NCBI GenBank assembly: GCA_034096865.1
Contig: JAWQFJ010008350.1
Coordinates: forward strand, 35,001-53,267
DNA from: Theodoxus fluviatilis
Taxonomy: Eukaryota; Mollusca; Gastropoda; Cycloneritida; Neritidae
Length of the DNA: 18,267 nucleotides
Direction: 5' to 3'
Part shown: positions 1 through 8,600 of the stretch, one piece after another
Layout: every line of letters starts with the position of its first letter
Position numbering within the stretch: the stretch's first letter is position 1
Notes under the pieces: model-generated
What the model saw: only the letters and a program-made list of their open reading frames with translations
Told to the model about the DNA's origin: nothing
The model's database searches: none
Made by a program: the position numbers and the translations under genes

Positions 1-419
1 CGGGGGGAAACGAGGTCAAGGAGGAATGTTGAGAGTACTCACACAGAGTGGAGCACCGAGTACGCAATGTTTCCTTTGCAGGATCGCGGAGTATTTTCCT
101 CTCAACTTCCGGTCACGCATTCTGCATCAGTTCTGCACAGGCTAGGCAGCTTTTGCGTAGTGATGTCTCTGCCGAGTCAGTGATGATGGAATTGTTGGAT
201 AAACCTATCGCCGTTATGCATGAGTGAGTCAGTGACCTTTCTTCTTTTTTTTGTCCCAAGGTTATTTCAATGTCAGATGAACACAGCGTTTGAATCATAT
301 TCGCTCATATATGGATTATCAGGACAGTACTAGCTCTATATTTCACAGAAACAAAAGAACTATTTTCATAGAGCAGACAACTAGCACATAGTTACCATTC
401 TGAACACAGAGATCATAGT
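1..419. other. Non-coding flank, nothing recognised
   Basis: Unique-looking sequence left of the first inverted-repeat element. The only open frame is a 61-codon minus-strand one without recognisable motifs. No splice-flanked exon, RNA gene or repeat was recognised. Confidence 0.5.
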
Positions 420-1072
420 AAGCGAGTTTTCGCGAGTAACCTGGGTTAGCTACGGTAGGGTCACTGCGCATGTCTGGTTTTTTTCTTCGCGAAAACGCTG
501 TTCAGTTGTGTCCAGTCGCTTCCCTTGCAACAAGATGGCGACAGCCTTGGCTGGTGTGTTGCGGATTTACTGTTGTGGAACAAATCTGTGCAATCTGTTG
601 AGTTTTGGGGCTGAAATTTGAATGAAATTAGAAGCAAGCTGTGCTGGGATGTATTTAGGCCGATTGGGGAGGGGGGCGGGGGGGGGGGGGGGTAGCGTGG
701 TTTTTATCCCTGCCCTGCTGACAGTCAGAAATCGCACCCAAACTCATGTTGACCTCATTTCTTCCCAAAATAAACATCACTGCTAAAATAAAATGCATTA
801 AAACCAAGACAGTATCCAACCCAGTATCCTTAATTTTTGAAAGGTTAAGTGATTTACAACAATTGTGTTCTCACAATCCGTAACTTTGTGAAAAAAACAT
901 TTGCAGAAGTTTCTCTCCTCGCCATGGCAGCCATCTTGGAACTGGAGAGAACGTACGCTGGGGCCAAGGTTGAACTTTGGTTAACCGGTGACGTCACTCC
1001 GGTCGTACCGTACCGAGTTTTTGCGACCTCCGGTTCGACTCGAGTCACTATAGTTGACGCGAAAACTCGCTC
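420..1072 (+). mobile_element. MITE-like non-autonomous DNA transposon, copy 1
   Basis: The ends form a perfect 14 bp inverted repeat, AGCGAGTTTTCGCG at 421-434 against its complement at 1058-1071. The interior has no transposase-like frame. It aligns along its whole length with the copy at 1335-2002, with a short deletion in this copy around 585 and length differences in the central G tract (666-692). Subterminal similarity goes deeper than the perfect repeat: GCTACGGTA near the left end recurs inverted near the right end, and an AAGATGGC block occurs inverted in both arms (about 531 and 929). Extra copies of the terminal motif lie inside (about 486-500 and 1012-1025). No clean target-site duplication is visible, so the superfamily cannot be assigned. 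Confidence 0.72.
666..692. repeat. Poly-G tract inside element copy 1
   Basis: G-rich run with only an A and a C interruption. The equivalent tract in copy 2 (about 1591-1624) has a different length and interruptions, so it is a hypervariable homopolymer. It could form a G-quadruplex on the plus strand. Confidence 0.9.
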
Positions 1073-1334
1073 ACAATCTCTGACACAGGTTGGTCACGTG
1101 ACTTTGGCTCCACATTCCAATGATTTTACCAATCAAAATTCAACATGATCAAAAGACCATTGAGAGTAAAAAGAGACGATTCTATTTCTCTCCAATTATT
1201 TATCCCGATAGATAAACACAAATGTGGTGTTCTAATAAAACTAATCTATGAGATTTTCAGGAAATCATTTGAGAACTACTTTTAGCGCGAACGTCGTCAA
1301 AAGGTTGCAAACTGCCTTGAGCACGTGCGATTGT
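1073..1334. other. Spacer between the two element copies, possibly a nested element
   Basis: This 262 bp spacer has no gene. Together with the flanking element ends it is bounded by a 21 bp perfect inverted repeat (1058-1078 against 1329-1349). That repeat is longer than either element's own terminal repeat, so the spacer plus ends could itself be a 292 bp inverted-repeat unit. It contains ACAGGTTGGTCACGTGA (1085-1101), which recurs inverted inside the small element at 2663-2790. This suggests related transposon-derived sequence. Confidence 0.5.
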
Positions 1335-2002
1335 GAGCGAGTTTTCGCGAGGAACCTGGGTTAGCTACGGTAGGGTCACTGCGCATGTCTGGTTACTTTC
1401 TTCGCGGAAACGCTGTTCAGTTGTGTCCAGTCGCAACCCAGGCAACAAGATGGCGACAGCCTTGGCTGATGTGTTGCGAATTTACTGTTGTGAAGAATTA
1501 ATTGACGAATCTGTGCAATCTGTTGAGTTTTGGGGCTGAAATTTGAATGAAATTAGAAGCAAGCTGTGCTGGGATGTATTTAGGCCGATTGGGGAGGGGG
1601 GCCGGGGGGGTGGGGGTGGGGGGGAGCGTGGTTTTTATCCCTGCGCTGCTGAAAGTCAGAAATCGCACCCAAACTCACGTTGACCTCATTTCTTCCCAAA
1701 ATAAACATCACTGCTAAAATAAAATGCATTAAAACCAAGACAGTATCCAACCCAGTATCCTTAATTTTTGAAAGGTTAATTGATTTACAACAATTGTGTT
1801 CTCACAATCCGTAACTTTGTGAAAAAACATTTGCAGAAGTTTATCTCCTCGCCATGGCAGCCATCTTGGAACTGGAGTGAACGTACGCTGGGGCCAAGGT
1901 TGAACTTTGGTTAACCGGTGACGTCACTCCGGTCGTACCGTAGCGAGTTTTTGCGACCTCCGGTTCAACTCGAGTCACTATAGTTGACGCGAAAACTCGC
2001 TC
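1335..2002 (+). mobile_element. MITE-like non-autonomous DNA transposon, copy 2
   Basis: A perfect 15 bp inverted repeat bounds it, GAGCGAGTTTTCGCG at 1335-1349 and its complement at 1988-2002. It lies in the same orientation as the copy at 420-1072, is clearly the same family and is slightly longer. The internal subterminal motif GCGAGTTTTTGCG at 1943-1955 nearly repeats the terminal sequence, as expected if several transposase-binding sites lie near the ends. It has no coding capacity; short open frames here are antisense shadows shared by both copies. No exact flanking duplication is seen, so the pair could be independent insertions, a tandem duplication or a composite. Confidence 0.72.
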
Positions 2003-2662
2003 TGTGTATAGTAATTCACGCAATCTTTCGACCTACTATAAACGCAGCGAAAAGAATTCCTATGGCTCCGGGCTGGTTTCGTGAATCTATGGTTATACTC
2101 TCGCAAGTAAATGCTTTCTGGCCGGAACCTGTGGTCTAACTGCCTTCACACTGTTTGACGAGCTCTACTTCGATCATTCCTGTATCGACTGATGGAGTCA
2201 GTAAGCGATTTAACCTACATTCCGTCTGTGTCTGTGTTGTGTTGTGTTGTGTCGAGTGGAAGTTTCTTCTGTAGGAATCCGTCCGATTCCGAAGTTCGAT
2301 ATTATCGGATAGCTCAGAAGCAGTTTTTCTAAGTTTAATCCTTCTAAGCATACATTAAATTAATGATTCCTCATCAGCAATAGCACTCAGCGGGTTTCTC
2401 ACTTTCTGTGTGTATCGGTCGAAAAGATTATGCAGACGGGATAGGTTGCCTTACTCGCTAAATGAAGTATAACTATTGCTCTTGTATTCAAAGTCCTTAT
2501 ACTTAGTAGAGTTCACAATATTACACTCTTGTGATTCGAATTTTACCGCATACAAGTTTTACATTTATGGGAAATCGATGTTTAGAAAATGAATTGACGA
2601 AAAACATGGCTGCCAGTATCGAGTGTATCACAACAAGCGGAGGAATACACTGACGATGTGAT
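2003..2662. other. Non-coding interval, nothing recognised apart from a short GTGTT repeat
   Basis: No exon-like frame or RNA gene was recognised. A short GTGTT-type microsatellite occurs at about 2227-2253. A 71-codon minus-strand frame crosses that repeat and looks fortuitous. Confidence 0.5.
2227..2253. repeat. Short GTGTT microsatellite
   Basis: A few tandem GTGTT-type units, slightly degenerate at the left edge. Confidence 0.6.
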
Positions 2663-2790
2663 ATGCCATTAGCGTGGCTGAGACTTTGTGTTCAGAACGG
2701 TGGTATGCAAGTTATGGAAGAATTAAGGCTATCACGTGACCAACCTGTTGCTGAGACTATATTCACTAGTCTCAGCCACGCGGAATGCAT
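2663..2790. mobile_element. Small MITE-like inverted-repeat element
   Basis: Arms GCGTGGCTGAGACT (2672-2685) and its perfect complement (2768-2781) form a 14 bp inverted repeat. The similarity extends imperfectly outward to ATGC at 2663 and GCAT at 2790. A second, shorter copy of the arm motif (TTGCTGAGACT) sits internally at about 2748-2758. The interior carries TCACGTGACCAACCTGT (2732-2748), the exact complement of 1085-1101. At about 128 bp with no coding capacity it fits a MITE or a MITE fragment. No target duplication could be confirmed. Confidence 0.5.
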
Positions 2791-3705
2791 AGTTACAGCA
2801 GCCATTTTCACAACGGACTGTTCTGCACGCCACACCTACATGGAAATTCCTCGAATGTCGCTTTGCAACAACTGCAAGAGTTACAGACGTCCGGAGCCGC
2901 TCGATGCCCCACTCATCAGCTGCAATTTCTGGATTTGGGACTTTCGGGGCTTGCTCCAGTAGCTCAGCCAGAGGCGGCCCGGGTCAGCCAAATAGGACAC
3001 CGGGGGGCATCGTGATAGAGTAAGATCATCGAGATGAGCCGTGTGTTGAAATCGCCCCCAGAAGGTCGAGCCCACACCACGAACCACAACAAACTAGTCA
3101 CCAAACGCCCCGTCCACCATTACAAACTTAACTACACACACGATCTACCAATCAAACAGAAATGTCAGTATCTATTACTCATTTACCTTTTTTCTGACAT
3201 GGCAGTCTCATTATGAAGCTTAGAATTGCTTCCTCTACACAATGGTTGGCAGCAGCCCCAGCTAAGACCCAAGAAACTATACGATTTGATACTGTGTGAT
3301 TCGTTGCATTATAACTGGGGGGGAAATCATACAGTACAACACGATACAACAAAACTTAGGCAATGCGTTCCAATGTAGTACAACACATCGCAATACTTGT
3401 AGCACCTTATTCATCCACAGGAAATTGTTTGTGTTTATCAACCCAATAAGAAAAGAAAATATGTTTTTAAAGACTTAAGTGGTATCAAAATTGTAAGTCG
3501 ACTACAGACGGAGATCATTGCAGTACACAAGTTTAATATGAAAGAAGAAAATACTCCGTCCCACCATTTAGGTCGGGCATTCGTGTGGAAACGAAGGAGG
3601 CCCAAACTCGTCTTCTTCTGAGCTAGAAAAAAAAGTCTGCTGCCTTCAACGAAGTAAAGGAATCTTGTCAAATTCTGACGATTTTTCACAACATTATATC
3701 TGTGT
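2791..3705. other. Non-coding interval, nothing recognised
   Basis: Short frames of 60-99 codons overlap each other on both strands and show no recognisable motifs. A tRNA A-box-like TAGCTCAGCCAG at about 2961 has no B box downstream, so a SINE is not supported. The right edge is the pre-insertion flank of the retrotransposon that follows. Confidence 0.45.
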
Positions 3706-3716
3706 ATAAGAGCTGA
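3706..3716 (+). repeat. Target-site duplication, left copy
   Basis: ATAAGAGCTGA here is repeated exactly at 4403-4413, immediately outside the two ends of the retrotransposon insertion. The last two bases may also be element sequence (GACCC), a microhomology at the inverted end. Confidence 0.8.
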
Positions 3717-3981
3717 CCCTTCATCAGTCACGATAGATCCCAGGTATTTGAAGTTGTTCACAGGTTCCAGTTTTTGGACCTTCACTTTGATTTCCATTTT
3801 GAAGCCCCGAGGATTGTTCGTCATCACCTTGGTCTTCTCGGCGCTGATCTCCATGCCATATGCCTGTGAGGTCTTGTCCAGGTGCTCGACAAGACTAGTC
3901 AGCTCCTCTTCACTTCCTGCTAATCCATCAATGTCATCAGCAAAAAGTAAGTTGGTGATCTTTCTGCCACAGATGCTGATT
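3717..3981 (-). pseudogene. Inverted RT fragment with catalytic motif C
   Basis: Read on the minus strand this gives KITNLLFADDIDGLAG, where FADD is the metal-binding motif C of a non-LTR reverse transcriptase. It continues through SLVEHLDKTSQAYGMEI, ISAEKTKVMTNN and FKYLGSIVTDEGS, the usual region following motif C. The frame is open across the fragment. It ends abruptly after DEGS at the left duplication; beyond that the frame runs into host sequence. Motif A, motif B and the endonuclease are absent because the insertion is 5' truncated. It is a non-functional fragment and is nearly identical to the matching part of the copy near 18.1-18.26 kb. Confidence 0.85.
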
Positions 3982-3982
3982 G

Positions 3983-4388
3983 ATCTGAACTACAGACACG
4001 GATACAAGCCCTGGAAATGAGATGCTACCGCAAGATTCTGAACATCTCATATAAAGACCATATCACGAATGAGGAAGTAAGCAAGAGGATCAGGAGAGCA
4101 ATTGGACAGTACGAAGACCTGCTCTCAATCGTGAAAAGCACAAAGCTGAAGTGGTACGGTCACGTGTCAAGAGGCAGTGGGCTGGCCAAGACCATCCTGC
4201 AAGGTACCGTACCAGGTGGAAGAAGGAGAGGCAGGCAGAGAAAGAGGTGGGAAGACAACATCAAAGAGTGGACAGGCTTGACCTTTGCTGACTCACAGCG
4301 AGCCACAGAGGATAGAGATCGATGGAGGAAGATTGTCCGAAAGTCATCAGTGGTGCCTCAGCAACCCATCTCAGGGTTAAGACACTGA
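3983..4388 (+). pseudogene. Retrotransposon protein C-terminal region
   Basis: The plus-strand reading starts at SELQTRIQALEMRCYRKIL and runs to a natural stop at 4386-4388. It includes ISYKDHITNEEVSKRIRRA, LKWYGHVSRG and a basic stretch GGRRRGRQRKRWEDNIKEW, the C-terminal domain found downstream of the RT in many animal non-LTR elements. The frame is open over the whole fragment. An internal ATG at 4017 is not a real start; the fragment begins at the inversion junction without a start codon. The C-terminus (PQQPISGLRH) is complete. Compared with the copy at 17563-18267 it retains Glu where that copy has a TAG stop. Confidence 0.85.
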
Positions 4389-4402
4389 ACTGAACTGAAC
4401 TG

Positions 4403-4413
4403 ATAAGAGCTGA
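4403..4413 (+). repeat. Target-site duplication, right copy
   Basis: Exact repeat of 3706-3716, directly after the (TGAAC)n tail of the retrotransposon. Confidence 0.8.
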
Positions 4414-5172
4414 ACTACAAGAAGTTTTCCAATACATAAGCTAATTCTGCGAATGAGCTGGACTATCATCTCTCGCTTCTGCTCTGACACACACCTTTAC
4501 CAGCACACTGTTGGAATTCGTGCCAGACATCACAGGATCCACCTATGCAAGCACTACGTACTTCATGCAGACGGCCACAGACAGACAAGTTTGCACACCT
4601 TTAAGATGTTCATGAAATGCCTCCATCTCCGTGGAGCATCTGTGCTCTGGCACAATCGCTCTTCCCGGAAGGCAAAGAAATCCTGTTGAGTGTTGTCGTA
4701 TGAAGATACAGGACATGCTGACCAAGGAAGAGATGCGAAACGTTTTATCTCGTCATCAAACAATGGGTTCTTTTGCATTCTATTGACACAATATGGTCTT
4801 TAATCATGTATTGGAAGTCCATCAACGTACTTTAATACCTCTAATGGCATTGACCACGTGATTTCAAAGGAGTTTCCAGGTGGAAGAGTTTAGTTTCCTC
4901 TTATCTGTTTCACTCATTTTTGCACACATTGTTCCTATGTTTCATAGAATGAAAATTGTCGGAAAAAGCTTCCATTTTTCTCGATTATAATTTTACACGG
5001 CATGCAGAAAGGAAACGACAGATCATAAAAGCGACACGTAGTGCCGTTTAAAGACGATCCAAAAAGACCAGTGAAAATGTTCGAACTGATCAAGAGGAAA
5101 GCGGATAGGAGGTGGTCAATATTTTTAACTTTCGCTCGGGCGACTGGGAAACAGTCCTCGCCAGGAATTACG
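4414..5172. other. Non-coding interval, nothing recognised
   Basis: Small overlapping frames on both strands have no recognisable motif. No RNA gene or repeat was identified. The left edge is the target sequence interrupted by the retrotransposon. Confidence 0.5.
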
Positions 5173-5248
5173 CCCCCCCCCCCCCCCACCCACCCCCACC
5201 ACCACCCCCCCCCCCCCCACCCCCACCACCACCCCCCCCCCCCCCCCC
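5173..5248. repeat. C/A-rich low-complexity tract, G-quadruplex-prone on the minus strand
   Basis: Runs of up to about 18 C separated by single A residues. A CCCCCACCACCACCC-like block occurs twice, so it looks like a small internal duplication of a homopolymer-derived motif. Apparent poly-Pro/His (plus) and poly-Gly/Trp (minus) frames are translation shadows of this tract. Confidence 0.9.
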
Positions 5249-5631
5249 GTGAAATTGTCAGTCGCTGCACCATGTCGTTCAAGGGTGAATGTCCTCCAGA
5301 AAAAAATCCATGTACCCTGACTATTGATAATTAGAAATAAACATAACCACTAATGCTGAACAATGCCCACTGGACAACAATGTGAACAGAAAATGTACGT
5401 AACATTAGACAGATCCGGAGAATGTGAGAACTGGTATAGCATCTGAGTATAAATTTGGTACTGGCGGAGACACGGTGATAATATAAGTGTCACTAGATGC
5501 TTTAGTCGAATGTGACGTTTTGTTGTTCCTATTGTGCTATAAATGTACTAGTACACAAATGAAAAGTTTCCTCTTTATTTATTTGACAGCACATCCTAAC
5601 TGGTTCAAAATTTACTCTGTTGCAGCCACCA
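5249..5631. other. Left flank of the large minisatellite, nothing recognised
   Basis: A/T-leaning sequence without gene signals. An 85-codon plus frame starting at 5487 runs into the array and stops in its third unit, so it is not a gene. Confidence 0.5.
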
Positions 5632-8600
5632 GAGGCGCAGTTTTAACACATCATACGCAGTCCTCTTGCCGCGCGTTTCCCACAAGCAGTCCTAACACAT
5701 CATACGCAGTCCTCTTGAGGCGCGTTTCTCACAAGCAGTCCTAACACATCATACGCAGTCCTCTTGAGGCGCGTTTCTCACAAGCAGTCCTAACACATCA
5801 TACGCAGTCCTCTTGCCGCGCGTTTCCCACAAGCTGTCCTAACACATCATACGCAGTCCTCTTGAGGCGCGTTTCTCACAAGCTGTCCTAACACATCATA
5901 CGCAGTCCTCTTGAGGCGCGTTTCTCACAAGCAGTCCTAACACATCATACGCAGTCCTCTTGAGGCGCGTTTCTCACAAGCTGTCCTAACACATCATACG
6001 CAGTCCTCTTGCCGCGCGTTTCCCACAAGCTGTCCTAACACATCATACGCAGTCCTCTTGAGGCGCGTTTCTCACAAGCTGTCCTAACACATCATACGCA
6101 GTCCTCTTGCCGCGCGTTTCCCACAAGCTGTCCTAACACATCATACGCAGTCCTCTTGCGGCGCGTTTCCCACAAGCTGTCCTAACACATCATACGCAGT
6201 CCTCTTGCCGCGCGTTTCCCACAAGCTGTCCTAACACATCATACGCAGTCCTCTTGAGGCGCGTTTCTCACAAGCTGTCCTAACACATCATACGCAGTCC
6301 TCTTGCCGCGCGTTTCCCACAAGCTGTCCTAACACATCATACGCAGTCCTCTTGAGGCGCGTTTCCCACAAGCTGTCCTAACACATCATACGCAGTCCTC
6401 TTGCCGCGCGTTTCTCACAAGCTGTCCTAACACATCATACGCAGTCCTCTTGAGGCGCGTTTCTCACAAGCAGTCCTAACACATCATACGCAGTCCTCTT
6501 GAGGCGCGTTTCCTACAAGCAGTCGTAACACATCATACGCAGTCCTCTTGAGGCGCGTTTCATACAAGCAGTCCTAACACATCATACGCAGTCCTCTTGC
6601 CGCGCGTTTCCCACAAGCTGTCCTAACACATCATACGCAGTCCTCTTGAGGCGCGTTTCTCACAAGCTGTCCTAACACATCATACGCAGTCCTCTTGCCG
6701 CGCGTTTCTCACAAGCTGTCCTAACACATCATACGCAGTCCTCTTGAGGCGCGTTTCTCACAAGCAGTCCTAACACATCATACGCAGTCCTCTTGAGGCG
6801 CGTTTCTCACAAGCTGTCCTAACACATCATACGCAGTCCTCTTGCCGCGCGTTTCCCACAAGCTGTCCTAACACATCATACGCAGTCCTCTTGAGGCGCG
6901 TTTCTCACAAGCTGTCCTAACACATCATACGCAGTCCTCTTGCCGCGCGTTTCCCACAAGCATTCCTAACACATCATACGCAGTCCTCTTGAGGCGCGTT
7001 TCTCACAAGCTGTCCTAACACATCATACGCAATCCTCTTGAGTCGCGTTTCCCTCAAGCTGTCCTAACACATCATACGCAATCCTCTTGAGGCGCGTTTC
7101 CCTCAAGCTGTCCTAACACATCATACGCAGTCCTCTTGAGGCGCGTTTCTCACAAGCTGTCCTAACACATCATACACAGTCCTCTTGAGGCGCGTTTCTC
7201 ACAAGCAATCCTAACATATCATACGCAGTCCTCTTGCGGCGCGTTTCTCACAAGCAGTCGTAACACATCATACGCAATCCTCTTGAGGCGCGGTTCTCAC
7301 AAGCAGTCCTAACACATCATACGCAGTCCTCTTGCGGCGTGTTTCCCACAAGCAGTCCTAACACATCATGCGCAGTCCTCTTGAGGCGTGTTTCCCACAA
7401 GCTGTCCTAACACATCATACGCAGTCCTCTTGAGGCGTGTTTCCCACAAGCTGTCCTAACACATCATACGCAGTCCTCTTGAGGCGCGTTTCCTACAAGC
7501 AGTCGTAACACATCATACGCAGTCCTCTTGAGGCGCGTTTCCTACAAGCAGTCGTAACACATCATACGCAGTCCTCTTGAGGCGCGTTTCCTACAAGCAG
7601 TCGTAACACATCATACGCAATCCTCTTGAGGCGCGTTTCTCACAAGCAGTCCTAACACATCATGCGCAGTCCTCTTGCGGCGCGTTTCCCACAAGCTGTC
7701 CTAACACATCATACGCAGTCCTCTTGAGGCGTGTTTCCCACAAGCTGTCCTAACACATCATACGCAGTCCTCTTGAGGCGTGTTTCCCACAAGCAGTCCT
7801 AACACATCATACGCAGTCCTCTTGAGGCGCGTTTCCCACGAGCTGTCCTAACACATCATACGCAGTACTCTTGAGGCGCGTTTCTCACAAGCAATCCTAA
7901 CACATCATACGCAATCCTCTTGAGGCGCGTTTCCTACAAGCAGTCGTAACACATCATACGCAGTCCTCTTGAGGCGCGTTTCCTACAAGCAGTCGTAACA
8001 CATCATACGCAGTCCTCTTGAGGCGCGTTTCTCACAAGCAGTCCTAACACATCATGCGCAATCCTCTTCAGGCGCGTTTCTCACTAGCAATCCTAACACA
8101 TCATGCGCAGTCCTCTTGAGGCACGTTTCCTACAAGCAGTCGTAACACATCATGCGCAATCCTCTTGAGGCGCGTTTCTCACAAGCAGTCCTAACACATC
8201 ATACGCAATCCTCTTGAGGCACGTTTCCTACAAGCAGTCGTAACACATCATACGCAATCCTCTTGAGGCGCGTTTCTCACAAGCAGTCCTAACACATCAT
8301 ACGCAGTCCTCTTGAGGCGCGTTTCCTACGAGCAGTCCTAACACATCATACGCAATCCTCTTGAGGCGCGTTTCTCATAAGCAATCCTAACACATCATAC
8401 GCAGTCCTCTTGAGGCGCGTTTCCCACAAGCAATCCTAGCACATCATACGCAGTCCTCTTGCGGCGCGTTTCCCACAAGCAGTCCAAACACATCACCCGC
8501 AGTCCTCTTGAGGCGCGTTTCCCACGAGCTGTCCTAACACATCATACGCAGTACTCTTGAGGCGTGTTTCCCACGAGCTGTCCTAACACATCATACGCAG

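Larger units (their letters stand above)
3717..4402 (+). mobile_element. 5'-inverted (twin-primed) RTE/CR1-like non-LTR retrotransposon
   Basis: The insertion has two parts in opposite orientation. Positions 3717-3981 carry RT sequence on the minus strand; 3983-4402 carry the C-terminal sequence and 3' end on the plus strand. Relative to the second family member (17547-18267), about 152 bp corresponding to 17969-18120 is missing at the junction, and the upstream piece is flipped. The 3' end is a short (TGAAC)n tail rather than poly-A. An 11 bp target-site duplication flanks the whole unit. Inversion of the 5' part, junction deletion, 5' truncation and intact duplication together match twin priming during target-primed reverse transcription. 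The clade is not settled; RTE-like or CR1-like are both possible. Confidence 0.85.

Noticed and set aside
849..1148. 99-codon plus-strand frame and its 64-codon antisense partner
   Set aside because: They lie in the right arm of the inverted-repeat element; the same frame is interrupted in the second copy, so there is no coding constraint.
2955..3010. tRNA-derived SINE head
   Set aside because: An A-box-like TAGCTCAGCCAG is present but no B box (GGTTCRANTCC) follows at the right distance and no tRNA fold or tail is visible.
4017..4388. Independent gene starting at ATG 4017
   Set aside because: It is the C-terminal part of the retrotransposon protein; the reading continues upstream of this ATG to the inversion junction and matches the second copy.
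4935..5334. Gly/Trp-rich and Pro/His-rich peptides
   Set aside because: Shadows of the C/A low-complexity tract, with no conserved sequence on either side.
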